Shown: one piece after another, positions 48,591 to 62,745 of the stretch
How positions within the stretch are numbered: position 1 is the stretch's first letter
Layout: each line of letters begins with the position of its first letter
From: Cyanophora paradoxa
Taxonomy: Eukaryota > Glaucocystophyceae > Cyanophorales > Cyanophoraceae
NCBI GenBank assembly: GCA_004431415.1
Contig: QPMI01000612.1
Span: forward strand, 62,001-126,000
Direction of reading: 5' to 3'
DNA length: 64,000 nt
Program-made: the position numbers and the translations under genes
Notes under the pieces: generated by a model
Seen by the model: only the letters and a program-made list of their open reading frames with translations
Told to the model about the DNA's origin: nothing
Database searches by the model: none

Positions 48591-50960
48591 ATGCTGGTAC
48601 TCTTCGAGAGCCCCGCGGGTGAGTTATATCGCTATCTGGACCCTATTGCGCCCCCAAGTTGCCCCCGGCCGTCGCGCGAGTCGAGCGTCCGATCGCAGGC
48701 TACGCGCTCTTCAAGGTCACGGATGAGGGGAAGCTAGAGAACCCAGACGACATCTGGAAGGCGTTCTCGGACGCCGACTCCGCCCGCAAGCTGTGCGCGA
48801 TCGCGTCGCCCCCCGCCGATCGCAAAAGCGCCGCTGCACCGGCGGCTTCGATCATGGCTCACGCACGCTCGCGCTCGGAATCGTAGTGTAAAGCTAAAGG
48901 CGTTCACGAAGTTCGAGAACACGACAGAGGCCTTGGAGGCCGCGACCGCGCTGGTGGAGAGCAAGCTTAGCAAGGGCCTCAAGAAGTTCCTCAAGAACGC
49001 GAAGATTAAGGAGGAGCTTGCGGTTGCAGACGCCAAGCTCGGCGGTGTGATCAAGGAGAAGCTGGAGATCCCATGCATTGCCAACGCAGCTTCGGCGGTC
49101 CGTTCCTCCCTGCTCTCCCGCGCGCGCCGGCGAGCGGCCATAACATTCTCATCCGACTGCGCGCATTACGGCCTCCATCCCCCCCGTCGCTTACGCCCGT
49201 GGCCCGTGCAGGAGCTCATGCGTGGCATCCGTGCCCAAATAACCGAGCTGGTCTCCGGCCTTACGGAGCAGGATATGAAGAATATGGCCTTGGGTCTCTC
49301 CCACAGCCTTTCTCGCTACAAGCTCAAGTTCTCTCCGGACAAGATCGACACCATGATCGTCCAGGCCATTGGTGCGGCCCCACCGAGTCTCCCTTGCGCC
49401 TGCACCCCGCTCACGCCGTTCGGCAGGCCTCCTCGATGAGCTCGACAAGGAGCTGAACACGTACGCGATGCGCGTGCGGGAGTGGTATGGCTGGTGCGCG
49501 GAATCGCCCCACGCCGCCACTGCGTTGGCCCCCGGGAGCGCGCGTCCCCTGACGCGGGGAGCAGGCACTTCCCCGAGCTCACTAAGATCATCTCGGACAA
49601 CATCGTGTACGCGAAGGTTGTCAAGGCGATGGGTGCGCCCCCGCTGCGTCTGGCGCCACTCTGCGCCACCGCCGCCGCCGACGCCGAATCGGGTGCTTCC
49701 GCAGGCATTCGGCAGAAGGCGAAGGAGACCGATCTGTCCGATGTGCTGGCGGAGGAGCTGGAGCAGGAAGTCCGCGACATGGCCGAGATCTCCATGGGCA
49801 CGGACGTGCGCCGTCCCTCCCGCCCGCCCGCCCGCCGGCCCTGCTGACGTCCGCGGCAGATCAGCGATGAGGACAAGGAGAACATCGTGTTCCTGTGCGA
49901 GCAGGTGATCGCCATCGCCGAGTACCGCACACAGCTCTTCGAGTACCTTAAGGTGCGGGATGGCGTCCCCTCGCTCGCCGGACCCGGAGGACCTCAGTCT
50001 CTGACTCTGCCCCGCAGAACCGCATGCTCGCCATCGCGCCCAACCTCACCGTCCTCGTCGGCGAGCTCGTCGGCGCCCGCCTCATTGCGCACGCCGGTGC
50101 GCCCCCGCCCCCTCCCGCCCGCCGCCCCCTCCCGCTCGGCCGGCCCTGACCGCGGCGCGGCGCGCGCGACGGCAGGCTCGCTGCTGAACCTGGCGAAGCA
50201 CCCGGCGTCGACGGTGCAGATTCTGGGGGCGGAGAAGGCGCTCTTCCGGGCGCTCAAGACGAAGCACGACACGCCCAAGTACGGCCTCATCTACCACGCC
50301 TCGCTCATCGGGCAGACGGCGCCCAAGTTCAAGGGCAAGATCTCCCGCGTCCTCGCCGCCAAGTGCGCGCTGGCCATCCGCGTCGACGCCCTCGGCGACA
50401 AGGTGCCCTGCACGCCTCGCCTCGTTCCGGGTGTTCTTTCTCTTTTGCCTGGCTGACGCGGGGGCGGGCGCAGGACACGCCGATGATTGGAGTGGAGCAG
50501 CGGGCGAAGGTGGAGGCGCGCCTGAAGCAGCTGGAGGGCAAGCCCTTCAGCCGGGTCTCGGGGACGGGCAAGGGCAAGGCCAAGCTCGACAAGTACGACG
50601 CCGTGAAGCCCCAGGGCGTCTACAACACCGGCGCCGACTCCACGCTTCCCAAGTCTGACAAGAAGAAGAAGCGCGCGGCGGAGGAGGAGCCGGCGGAGGA
50701 GCCGGCGGCGGCCGAGGAGCCGCCCAAGAAGAAGAAGAAGTCGGAAGCGGCGGAGGCGCCGGCGGAGGACTCGGGCGCGGAGGGCAAGAAGAAGAAGAAG
50801 AAGCAGAAGGAGGCGGCCGCTGAGGAGGAGGCCCCGCCCGTAGACGATGGCGAGAAGAAGAAGAAGAAGAAGGTCCGCTGCGCTGCACCCGCCCCCCGCC
50901 CGCCAGAGGCGTCCTGTTGACGCCCCCGCGCAGAAGAAGGCAGCGTCGGACGACGAATAG
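48591..50960 (+). CDS. NOP58: Nucleolar protein 58 (box C/D snoRNP core), 12 exons
   Basis: Core protein of box C/D snoRNPs that guide rRNA 2'-O-methylation in the nucleolus. Exons: 48591-48618, 48699-48792, 48887-49097, 49212-49371, 49427-49493, 49565-49632, 49705-49805, 49860-49952, 50018-50096, 50176-50402, 50474-50872, 50934-50960. N-terminal domain: [20 protein letters not shown]. Coiled-coil and NOP domain follow: [79 protein letters not shown]. The signature [22 protein letters not shown] and [22 protein letters not shown] come next. The tail is lysine-rich ([11 protein letters not shown]..., [15 protein letters not shown]), as in other NOP58 proteins. Length and domain order are complete. 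The start is roughly 200 bp from the 5' end of the divergent USP7 gene. Confidence 0.97.
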
Positions 50961-51293
50961 GGAGGGGGCCACGTGGCCCTCCGGGCCGCCCCTCGGTAGA
51001 CAGCTTGCGTTGTTTAGGCAGGACCGTAGGCAGGACCCCTGTTTTTTCCCGAGCCTCCCCCCGCCTTCATTCACTCGGCGCCCTTTATCCCCGCGAGGGC
51101 GTGGCGATGCAGTCCCTAGCCCCCCTCTCTCTGATTGTCTGCCCCTCCGGAGTTCCTGTACCTCTTTCCCTCCCCGTTCCGACGGCAACCGCTCGTGTCG
51201 CGCACACGCGCGGCGCCTGTGTAAAGGTGAAGCGATTTGATTCGAATCGCACTACATATGCACTTTCGCAGCTGGGGCCCGGCGCGGGGCTAG

Positions 51294-53478
51294 CTACGGG
51301 GCGCGGCAGCGGCGGACTGCGGCAGCAAGGCGGCGGAGGCCCTCCTCCAACACGCCCTCTTCCTGGGCGAAAACGATGCGGAACCAACCGGGCTCGGGGC
51401 AGTGAAACTGGGCGCCGGGCATCACGTAGACGCCCTCGCTCCCCAGCGCCTCGAAAACCCGCGCCTCGTCCTCCTCGCTCTGGCAAGGGCTGAGAGGGTC
51501 CGAGGCGGCCGGGGCGCCACGGTTAGCCGCACCTCGGCCTCGGGGGCGAGCTTGGCCCAGACGAAGAGTCCGGCACTCGCCGGCACCCGCGGGACCTTGC
51601 GATTCGATCGGGTCGGTGGGCGGGGCGGGCGGGGCGGGGGCGTGACGGGGCGGGGCGCACGTCGAGGTCGGCGAGGACGGCCACCGTGCGGTCGTGGGCG
51701 GCGAGCAGCCGAGCCTTCGCGCGCAGTTGGCGCGCCTGTGCGGGGCGGGCGGGCGGCCGGAGAGGTCGCTCAAGGCTGGCGGACCTGGTGGGAGGCAAGG
51801 AAGCGGAGGGCCCCGTCCAGGTCCCCCACGATGGGCTCCAGCGCCGCCTGCGGGAACCCGACCATGGCCATGAGGAAGGCGGCGCGCGGGGCGGAAGGAA
51901 GATGGGAGGGGAGCAAGCGGGGGTGCTTGCCTGGGTGTCTGAGGAGACGCAGGAGAAGCGGGCGAGGGCGGCCATGGCGTCCAGCGCCGCCGCGTTGCGG
52001 GAGGCGGCCAGCCCGACGCGGTAGCCCGAGAGCCCGAAGTCCTTCGAGAAGGCCCACACGACGTGCACGAGCGCCAGGAGCGCCCCCGGCTCCTCCTCCG
52101 CCGCCGCCGCGTCCGCTGCGCACTCCCACGCCGACACGAACGTACCCCCGCCCGCCCCGTGCACGCTGTTCGCGTACACCTCGTCGCTGATGAGGTGCAG
52201 CCCCTTCCGCCCGCTGCCGTGCCTTTCAGGCGGGGGAGGGGACGGGGGACGGGGAGGGGGAGCGGGGCACCAGAGGTCGATCAGGCCCATGAGCTGGCGG
52301 CGGGTGAGGGGCCGCCCCAGCGGGTTGTCGGGGTTGGAGACGAGGACGCCCCGCACACGCAGCCCCGCCCTGCCGCAGCGCCGCCCCGTCATCCCGAGGG
52401 CGGCCACCAGCGCGGCCGGCGCGCACGCTTCGGCATCGGCGAGGGCGCTCTCGAAGTCGGCGGCCTCCCACGCGAACCCGTCCTCCGCCTCCGTCTCCAC
52501 CGGCACCAGCGAGACCTGGCTGGCATTCTCAGAAATCCGAAGAGCTCGATCGCGGGGCTGACGTCGACGGTGCTGGCGCGCCTGCCCTCGGTACGCGAAA
52601 TCGACGTCGAAGCTGTAGTAGTAGGGAGCAGGGACGAGGACGGCGTCGCCAGCGTCGAAGAGGACCGCCGCGAGGGCGTCAAGCGCGCCCGTCGCGCCGG
52701 GGGCCAGCACCAGCTCGCCGGGGTCCACGGGCGCCCCCAGGAAGGTCTCCAGGAAGGGACACAGCGCCTCACGGAAGGATGGGAGACCGCGGTAGGCGCT
52801 GTAGTGCGCGTGCCGCTCTGTAACGTCCCGCGGCGCGCGGAGCCGATCCCGGAGCAGGTCCCACGCGATGCGGCTCTGCGCCACGCCCAGGTCGATCACG
52901 CCGCCGGGGTTGCGCTCCGCGTTGTACGGGTCCCGGTACACCCGCGCCATGACTGGCAGCACGCGCTCCATCACTTTGGCGGGCGGGGTGATGCAGCGCG
53001 CGCGCGCCGCGAGCCGCGGGCCCTTGCCCTCGCCCTTGGCCCGCTCCTGCGCAGACGCGCCATGGACGCGTTATGCGCGCCCTTCTGCAGCGGAGCGAGC
53101 GGGTCGCACCTGCGCCTGGGCGACGAGGTCCTTGAAGGTAACCGTGTCGCGGTCATCGGCCGAAGTTAGGAATGGAAGGTTGGCGATCCGCGCATCCCGA
53201 CCCTTACGTTTGGGAGCCCTGCACTCGATCCGCAGGGGCCTTGGGCTCGCGGCGGCGGGTGTGCTAAACCGGCTTGCGGCGACTGCACGCCGGGCGAACG
53301 CCGACGCGCGCCAGAGCGCGGCCTGCTCGGACGGCCGAGGATGCTCCCTCTTCGCTCGCTGAACTGCTTCCGAGCACACGTACGCAGGGTTGAGGCGCGC
53401 CGCCGACAGAGAGCAGCCGAGCCCGCCGGCGGCGCTCCAGCTAGATGCGGCTGCCGAGCACGTGTACGCCGACGCCAT
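51294..53478 (-). CDS. PLP-dependent class I/II aminotransferase (ACC synthase-like)
   Basis: Minus strand, exon 1 53478-53110, exon 2 from 53046, stop 51294. The N terminus (MASAYTCSAAASSWSAAGGL..., then many Arg/Ala/Ser) resembles an organelle-targeting leader, but this is inference. The catalytic part shows YNAERNPGGVIDLGVAQS, HAHYSAYRGLPSFREAL, LVLAPGATGALDALAAVLFDAGDAVLVPAPYY, GVLVSNPDNPLGRPLT, LHLISDEVYANSV and WAFSKDFGLSGYRVGL with the PLP-binding Lys. The C-terminal FRIVFAQEE contains the Arg that binds the substrate carboxylate. The LGVAQS start and SKDFGLSGYRVG motif place it closest to ACC synthase-like or alanine/aspartate aminotransferases. Substrate cannot be decided from sequence. 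An intron near 52595-52512 uses a GC donor. Confidence 0.88.
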
Positions 53479-53745
53479 GCGGCAAGCGATCCGCCCACAG
53501 GCGCGCGAGTGCTTGCGAGCGGTACCCGTTCGAATTGGATTGATAGCGTTTGCACATGTACAGGGCTGCAGACAGAACGCCTACAACTCGACGGATTAAC
53601 GATTGGACCACGAGGCCTAGGGGTACCCAGCCCCGCGCCATCCACCGCCGGAGCGGCTTCGGTCGGCCGAGCACGGAATTCGAAAGGCCCCCTTGAGGGA
53701 GGACAGACAAGAGATGCTGGACGACTAAACGACCTGCGGCTGTAG

Positions 53746-54487
53746 CTATGCCTCGGCCTCGGGAAGGCGCTCTAGATAGCTACAAGCTAAGTATGGCCCG
53801 CCGTGTCGCCGGCGCGGCAGGCACTGTGCTGGGGGCGCGCTCGACGGGAGCGTGCCTGGAAGGGCCGCCGGGCTCAGTGGGTCGGTGAGAAAGTGGTCGG
53901 GGAGGAAAGAGAGGACGGGGGGGTCTGGGGGACATGGGGGCGAGGGGGTGGGACCAGGCCGGATGGGACCAGGGGGCGGGGCCACCGGTACCGTCGGGAA
54001 AGGAGGGTCTGGCGGCGCGTTCTTGAGGGCTTCCAGCCGCCAGACGATCGTCTTCGCTTTCGCCGCGCCACTCAGGGACCTGTGGCGCGGAGAGGCGTGG
54101 AGCGCTAAAGGAGCGCTCGCCGCGCGCAGCAAAAGCCAAGCTAGGCGACCAGTGATTAGCCGCGGCGCTGGAATTGGCAAGTGAGCATTGCCGTGCGCTT
54201 GGAGCACTCGCGCGGGATGACTCGCACCTTCGTCGCCTCCTTCGAGGAGGGCCCCGAGGCGAAGCCGTGTATGCGTAACCAGTCGCCAGGCCTGCGTCGC
54301 GTACTCGAGCGTAAGCAGGTTGGCAGCCGCAGAGCTGGACCGTCGGACGGCGGAGCAGATGTCGGCGCCAGCTGCAGGTAGACGGCGCGGGCTCAAGCAC
54401 GGAGAAGGGCTCAAGCCAAAACGGTCCAAAGGACGCAGGCCTGCGTATAGAGAGCACATGCAGCGCTAGCAAGTGCGGTGCCTGCAC
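53746..54487 (-). CDS. Possible hypothetical gene, Pro-rich 3' part
   Basis: Two overlapping minus-strand frames. The 5' part has SSSAAANLLTLEYATQAWRL, which looks exon-like and is followed by a GTGCGAG donor near 54230. After a CCACAG acceptor near 54085, VPEWRGESEDDRLAAGSP and a long Pro-rich tail follow. No family was recognised, and the reading phase between the two parts could not be confirmed. This could be a genuine lineage-specific gene or composition noise. Confidence 0.25.
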
Positions 54488-54711
54488 TCCCGCGACTGGC
54501 GGCCACTGCGGCCGCAGCCGCGCGCAACCGCGCTGCTGTTCGGTGTTCTGGTACGTGGAAAAAGAGGAAAAAACTAGTGTGACGCGGTCCCGTCAGGCCG
54601 GCTCAGCGGGGTAGCACCAGCAAACGCGCAGAATTCTCGGAATTAAGGCCGAAAAAAAGCGAGGCGGAGCACCCTCCGCCCGTCTTCGAGGGTCCCCATT
54701 CTCTAGCAAAC

Positions 54712-56709
<1,998 letters not shown>

Positions 56710-57109
56710 CTGCTCCCCCCCGCCTAGTCCCGACACGGCCTAGCCACTTGACCAGAGCTCGCCTCCTGGCCCCCGCCCCCAAAGCGAGGGGGCCAGCAGC
56801 CGCCTAGCCCCGCCCGATCGTAATCGTAATCGTAATCAGGCCAGGGCTCCGGGATCCCCCCGCCTATAGCCCATCGCAATCGTAATCGTACTGATCGCAC
56901 AGACCTCTCGCAGGAGCATCTTCATCCGCTACGGCACGGGCGTGGACGCGAAGCGCCTGCTCGGCTCGTAGCTAGCCTCGGCTCCCATCCCCTTTTCTCC
57001 ATCAGGGCACCAGTCCCTGCGGGTTACGCTCTATCCCTAACAGCACGGGTATAGTTAAAGCGTTGACGGTCTAGGAGTGGTCCCGCGCGCCCGTAGCTTA
57101 GAAAGAGCA
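56710..57109. repeat. 0.4-kb direct repeat, copy 1, with terminal-exon fragment
   Basis: Matches 59745-60138 with few differences. From 56914 to the stop at 56969-56971, after a CTCTCGCAG acceptor-like site, it reads SIFIRYGTGVDAKRLLGS and stop on the plus strand. This looks like the last exon of an unidentified gene. The copy ends 3 bp from the WBP11-like stop codon. Confidence 0.85.
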
Positions 57110-57111
57110 CA

Positions 57112-58912
57112 CTACATTTGGCTCAGATCAGAAAGGAAATCCTGATACTCCTTATCCAGGTCGGGGGCCGGTGTCTGTGCTGCTGGGGCGCTTTTCTTTG
57201 TGAGTTGTGCGAGAAGACTGACCGGCGCCTGAACTCTCCGCGTAGCAGGTGCAGCGCTGATGACGGCTCTTGACGGCTGTCGGATACAAATCAATTAACA
57301 TTATCATAGCAGGCTAGATGGCAGATGTTATGAATTTTGCACCTTCTCGACTGGAGGTGCAGTCTGCACACTGTCCTCTGCACCTGCTGTGCCAGAGACA
57401 TTCGAAGGCCCAGCTGCAGCTAAGCTCGTGGGAGGAGCTGAAGATAATGAAGATGAAGCTGCTTGCGTCGCTGGTCGAGAAGGAAGAGCTGTGATCGGGC
57501 GAGAGGGTTTGGGGGCAGATGCTCGCTGAACTCGTACAGATGCTGGCACGAGGGCACAGAGTGCTGGGTTTACTTCAGCAGCAAGTCTGTTCCCCTTGTC
57601 GGCATCAGTCTCCCCTTCGCTTCCAGAATCGCTGTCTGACACTGCTGCTGCCTCCAAGCCGGGTGGAGGAGGGCCCGGTGGAAGTGGAGGCATGCCCTGA
57701 AGATGATGGAACATGGGCATCATCCCCCCTACTCCACCGAATCCAGGCGCAAAGTGACCAACTCCAGGAGGAACAGCAAAGTTCGGATGCACAGGTCCAA
57801 GTGGTGCAGGATGTGCCTTGCTTGATGCCAAGTTTTCCGGTCTCGCTGCTAGGGTTTCAACTAATTAAAAACTTAACTTGTTCTAAAATCACACCTTTTT
57901 TGGGTTTCGACTCCACGTTGTCCCCATTATCGTCTTGGTCACTGTCCTCTGCCGAGAAAACAGTTGCCGAACATCATTTGAGATGCAGAACTGTGTGAAG
58001 CTGTCCCAAATAAGACTGAACAACAATAATTACCTTCTGAATCGGACTCTCGGTCGTGTTCAGCTTCCCCATCAGCATCAACATCATCCTCTGGAGGATT
58101 ACCAGGCGGAAGTGGAAGTAGAGCAGGAATTCCGAATGGAAACAGAACTGCACAGAATGAGTGCCAGTGGCGCACTGTGGTGCAGACTGTACCTGGAAGC
58201 ATTGGATGGTCGTGAAGATTAATCGTCTGAGCGACTGTCTGCCCTGGTACAGTGCTTCCAGCGGCCTCTGACTTCGTCATTGCCATCAACCTCTCAACCT
58301 GCTGCTTGAGGTACTTTTCGAGATCCGCTCGAGTCTTGGGCAGCTGGCCCAGCTGCGGGCTGCACACGACAAGAAGGGTTCATTAACGTGAAGTTGTAAA
58401 TTACAATAGGGGCAGACCCTTGCCCCTCCTGCAACAGGCGGGGATTCCTCTTGTACTCTTCCTGCACGTTCATGAGGAAATGGGATTCACTTTTGGCAGA
58501 CATGCCCACCTCCCACATCTCTATACACTTCTCGTATGCATCAAGAAGCTGCTTGCGCTTGTGCTTGTGCTCTTTGATCGCCTGGTTGCCTGTAATCGAC
58601 CCCTGGGCCTCTGCGGAACGCTCAGCCGCCGCAAAAACGATGGTTGGAGCGCTCACCAAGCAGCTCCAATTTCTTCAAGTTCTCGATAATCTGCTCGGGC
58701 CGCTTCTGCTTGAGTATGTTCGTGCGCGTTTCCTTCCTCTGCTTCGCATTCTGCAAAGCGAATGCCCGTCAGATGGATGCGCAGCTGCACCTCGTCCAGC
58801 TGCTCCAGTGTACGCGGCCAGCGCGTATAAGTCAACACACCCGCTGCTTCTCCTTCTTGCGCTCAAGTTTGCGCTGCTGATCCGCGGGGTGGAGCTCTTT
58901 GTTCTTCCCCAT
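57112..58912 (-). CDS. WBP11-like (WW domain-binding protein 11) splicing factor
   Basis: Minus strand from ATG 58912, stop 57112. The start MGKNKELHPADQQRKLERKKEKQR, followed by NAKQRKETRTNILKQKRPEQIIENLKKLELL, fits the Wbp11 domain (basic helix, then dpxxIIxxIxxLexxE). A coiled segment (AIKEHKHKRKQLLDAYEKCIEMWE), an acidic stretch (PPEDDVDADGEAEHDRESDSEG) and Gly/Pro-rich segments (MPPLPPGPPPPGLEAAA) follow. Then comes a conserved-looking LVPASVRVQR and a C terminus DKEYQDFLSDLSQM, resembling the YEAFMKEMEGLL end of WBP11. Family members act in pre-mRNA splicing through PQBP1 and spliceosome release factors. Overall similarity is by domain order; exons in the middle are approximate. Confidence 0.68.
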
Positions 58913-59548
58913 TTTCAACCACCGATGCCTGCACGATACTCGCCCCGCGCTCACGCTCCACTGCCGCCGCGCCTTACACCAACGCCTCGCGCTGCTGCCG
59001 CCGCGCCGCTGCCGCCGCGCCTCTAAGGATCGCTTTCAGAGCGTATCAACGACGCCCGCGGCTTCGGAAAGCTTCAAGAGAAAGCGGACGAAAGGGGGGT
59101 AGGTCCACGAGCGGTCGGGGAGATCTCGAGTGTACCCCCAATAGCCAACGAGACTTTGAATGATATGCTGCGATATGCTGCGCGCATGCCAGTGAACGTG
59201 AGCATGAGCTTCCGACAATCAAAAGTTATGCGCATGCCGCCAGTGCGCAACGCCGTGACGGCACCCCCGTCCCCTGGGCCGGGTTCACAGCTGCGGCGGC
59301 CGCAGTGTACATCCCACACTTGTATCCCGGACTTGCGGTTTAAATTCGTTTCCAATTGCTGTCTCTACAGGCTGGGTCTCTACAGCATCGACCACAGCAT
59401 AAGCAGATCTCTAATTGAACCGGCTTGGGCGTGTCTTATACATACTCTTCTTCTTCTTCTTTTGACCTCAGCTAGACGTTAACGTTGCGATCGGAATCAG
59501 AGTTGCGATTACGATCGGAATCAGAGTTACTAAGTTAACGTTGCGATT

Positions 59549-59697
59549 ACGACGTCCAACTTTCGTCCAACTTTCGTTCAACTTTCGTCCAACTTTCGTT
59601 CAACTTTCGTCCAACTTTCGTCCAACTTCGTCCAACTTTCGTCCAACTTCGTCCAACTTTTCGTCCAACTTTCGTCCAACTTTCGTTCAACTTTCGC
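59549..59697. repeat. AACTTTCGTCC minisatellite, second locus
   Basis: Around 13 units of AACTTTCGTCC and variants (AACTTCGTCC, AACTTTCGTTC). Same unit as at 2709-2845, 57 kb away. Both strands are open, giving SFRPTFVQL/KVGRSWT periodic peptides, but there is no evidence of translation. Confidence 0.88.
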
Positions 59698-59744
59698 GGC
59701 GCCGCGCGGTGCGTGTTGTGTCTACACACGCCTATACACAATCG

Positions 59745-60138
59745 CTGCTCCCCCCCGCCTAGTCCCGACACGGCCTAGCCACTTGACCAGAGCTCGCCTC
59801 CTAGCCCCCGCCCCCAAAGCGAGGGGGCCAGCAGCCGCCTAGCCCCGCCCGATCGTAATCGCAATCGTAATCAGGCCAGGGCTCCCCCCGCCTATAGCCC
59901 ATCGCAATCGTAATCGTGCTGATCGCACAGACCTCTCGCAGGAGCATCTTCATCCGCTACGGCACCGGCGTGGACGCGAAGCGCCTGCTCGGCTCGTAGC
60001 TAGCCTCGGCTCCCATCCCCTTTTCTCCATCAGGGCACCAGTCCCTGCGGGTTACGCTCTCACCCCGAACAGCACGGGTAAAGTTAAAGCGTTGAAGGTC
60101 TAGGAGTGGTCCCGCGCGCCCGTAGCTTAGAAAGAGCA
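59745..60138. repeat. 0.4-kb direct repeat, copy 2, with terminal-exon fragment
   Basis: Second copy of 56710-57109. The SIFIRYGTGVDAKRLLGS exon runs 59942-59999 and is conserved including its stop. It ends 37 bp before the stop codon of the minus-strand EF-hand gene. Confidence 0.85.
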
Positions 60139-60174
60139 TCAACCATCAGACTGTTTCTCTTCGCGCGGCAGGCA

Positions 60175-62405
60175 TTACATGCCTCCGTGGACACTATTCT
60201 TAAACATTCCATAGCTGTCGTCCACGGCTGCACAGAAGAGGCGGTAGTCGACCATCTCAGGGAAGTCGAATGACTTGAACTTCCGCTCTAACAGGTCGAA
60301 CTCCTCTAAACTGAGCTCGAAGCCGTAGTTGCCCAACACTCGACGGAACTGCAGCTTCGGGTCAGGTCTGAAATAATCGAATTACAGACAGCACACACCT
60401 GGCTCCGGGTAACCCTTCCACGATAGCTGGAATGGGCACCAGTGTGACGAGACTTCAGACTGGATGTGGACATGTAATTCGCATCGAAATCCTGGAAGAA
60501 GGGTTTGCACAGCATATGCCGAACTGCAGTGCTGTCAGTGCGTGTTATATGCAATGGATTAATGACCTCACCTTTCACCCGTTCTGCCATGCGTTCCAAC
60601 AACGCGTGCGTTCGTTCTTCATCGTCGGGCGAAAGGGATGCTGTAAAGTCAATGGGTTCGTAGTCACGAGGCACGTGTGATGGTGTCTTCTCGAGCTCAA
60701 GCAGGCCAGTGGCCTCTGCGTGAAGTGATGAGCAGAAGGCAAAGATGGGCAGGGCTTCACATCAACTGATGCTCACCGAAGGGCTGTTCAATAGCCTGGA
60801 GGAAGGAGGCGTAGTCAACCATATCACGAGCAGCGCCCTCCTCTGGATTGGCAGAAGCAGCGAATGCTTCACAGAGGAGATCAAGCTCTGCTGGGCTCAA
60901 CTGCGCCTTCACGGCGTGACTGATGCCAGTCCTGAATTTGGCTGCGGGGATCATCCGCTTCCGAAGAACCGGGCCGTACAAGGCGCCCTTGTCGTAGTCA
61001 ACAAAGAAGTCTGAACTTTTTGATCAGCATTCTGCGTGACATGAGACTCTTACAGAACACACACACCTTTGAAACGAACTCGGTCTCGGGTCGCCAGATT
61101 CCGAAGCTTGACAAGAAGCAGCTCAAGATCGGCTCTCTGAACAGTCAGTGTCAGAATTCAAGCCAGAGAAAACAGAGCCGATACAGCGATGACACAGACA
61201 AATACATACCTGCCGCTCGGAGACGAAGGTGGCAAACGGCGGCGGATTGGGGTTCCTCGTGTCTGGTCGGGGGGGTTGGGGTGGGTGGGTGGGTGGGTGG
61301 GTGGGTGGGGGCAAACCATTCCAATCGCCCAGGAACTCTGTGTTGAAAACGCGCTTATCCGTAGGCTGCCATGGCGTAGTCCCAAGAGCGCCCTCCAGGA
61401 TTCCGCGAGGCACAATATCGTACACGAATGCCACGTAGTTGACGTCGCCATCAGCAGCGTCGGCGTAGTAATTAATGATTGCTTTCATTTCGGCCTCCGA
61501 GCACTCAAAAGACAGCTTGGTGAGGACCCGGCGGAACTGCTGCTGGGTGATCCTCCCAATGTGATGCTTGTCGAAGTCCATGAAAGACGGCTTCAAGATA
61601 ACCCGGCGCTCAGACGCGCGCTCGCGGAAACGATCGAGAACCTGGTTTTCGATTATGATTAGAGTGCATGGATCTCGTATTACGATCAGGATGGCATCAG
61701 GATAGTACCTGCCCCAGCACATGGAATTCCGCCTCATCGTTCTTGGGGTGCAGCTTAGTGGTAAGCGGGACGCTGAAAGGAAGCAGGCTGCCCGTTGGCG
61801 GGCGGTTCGGGCCTGCGGGGGTGACTGTCGGGGTCTTCTCCAGGCCCTTCGTGGTGAAGACCTGGAAGGGCTTTAGCAGAGAATGCGGGCATTGCTATCA
61901 GACGCTCTAACCTGATCTAGGTAATCTGAGAAGTCACGCCATCGGACCTGCATCGACACGCAGTCAACACACGCACTCGAGCAAGGCCGGTGCAGGTTGA
62001 GCCGCGCTCACATGATTCGGAAAGGTCAACGATGGTGGAAACGCAAACGCGTCGACGAGCATCTCGAAGTCGCTGTCCTTGAGCTTGAAGCCGACAGCGT
62101 TGAGGGCGCTTCTGAAATGATCTTTGCTGATGTGCCCCGTCCTGAGCTTGTCGTAGTCCTGCATGAACTCGTGCACCCGGACTCGGTGTACGAAAATCTT
62201 CCGCCTAAGCGATTCCAGAAGGGCGGGCAGCTGTGGGGCAGGCAAAGCCGGCGTCAGACCCGCCGGCGTCAGACCCCCGGCTTCGGGGCAGGCCAAGCCG
62301 GCGTAGCTGCGGGGCAGCTGCGGGGCAGGCCAAGCCAGAGCACATGCGGCTCACCTCTGTTGGCCCGCCCTTCACATAGTATTCGCTAGTGCCTTTCATT
62401 GTCAT
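60175..62405 (-). CDS. Multi-EF-hand protein (EFCAB6-like)
   Basis: Minus strand from ATG 62405 (MTMKGTSEYYVKGGPTE) to stop 60175. Successive exons carry degenerate EF-hand pairs. They are LPALLESLRRKIFVHRVRVHEFMQDYDKLRTGHISKDHFRSAL; VLDRFRERASERRVILKPSFMDFDKHHIGRITQQQFRRVL with INYYADAADGDVNYVAFVYDI; FFVDYDKGALYGPVL with DMVDYASFLQAI; and CKPFFQDFDANYMSTSS with PKLQFRRVLGNYGFEL. It ends with VDYRLFCAAVDDSY. Only some loops keep the D-x-D-x-[GN] pattern, so calcium binding is probably limited. Similar proteins are common in ciliated and flagellated protists. Function is unknown, with a cytoskeletal or axonemal role possible. Introns are unusually rich in short repeats, including a GGGT tract at 61268-61311 and a GCAGGC(C)AAGCCGGCGT repeat at 62226-62337. 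Confidence 0.8.
61268..61311. repeat. (GGGT)n intronic tract, G-quadruplex-prone
   Basis: About eight consecutive G3-4 runs separated by T or TT on the plus strand, within an intron of the minus-strand EF-hand gene. This is the template strand; the RNA carries the C-rich complement. Confidence 0.8.
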
Positions 62406-62745
62406 TGCGGCGATGCCGGCGCGCTTGACAAGGTGGCCGTGTCAAGCTGGGGGCTAGGCGTGCTGGTTGCGTCAGGCTGCAAAGCTGGGATTGCTCGCCG
62501 TGGAAGTCTATGTTTGGTAGTGCAATTAAAGTGTACCCGAATCCGATTCCTTGGGTACACGAAATCTTTTGAAAGTTGAAAGCAGCGGCAGCAGCAGCTT
62601 CTGCACGCTGGCTTAGAGTAGCTACCAACTTCAGCGCTTTCCGTTAGTGGAAGCTCGAGCGCTTGCGCCACTCGACGGCGCTGAGCCGCGCGCCCGACGA
62701 ACGTCGACGGGCATCTGCGCGGCCAATCTCCAGTGACGCTCCGCG

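Noticed and set aside
61268-61311. Telomere-like G-rich repeat
   Set aside because: The unit GGGT inside an intron, without TTAGGG/TTTAGGG units and far from a contig end, fits simple sequence better.
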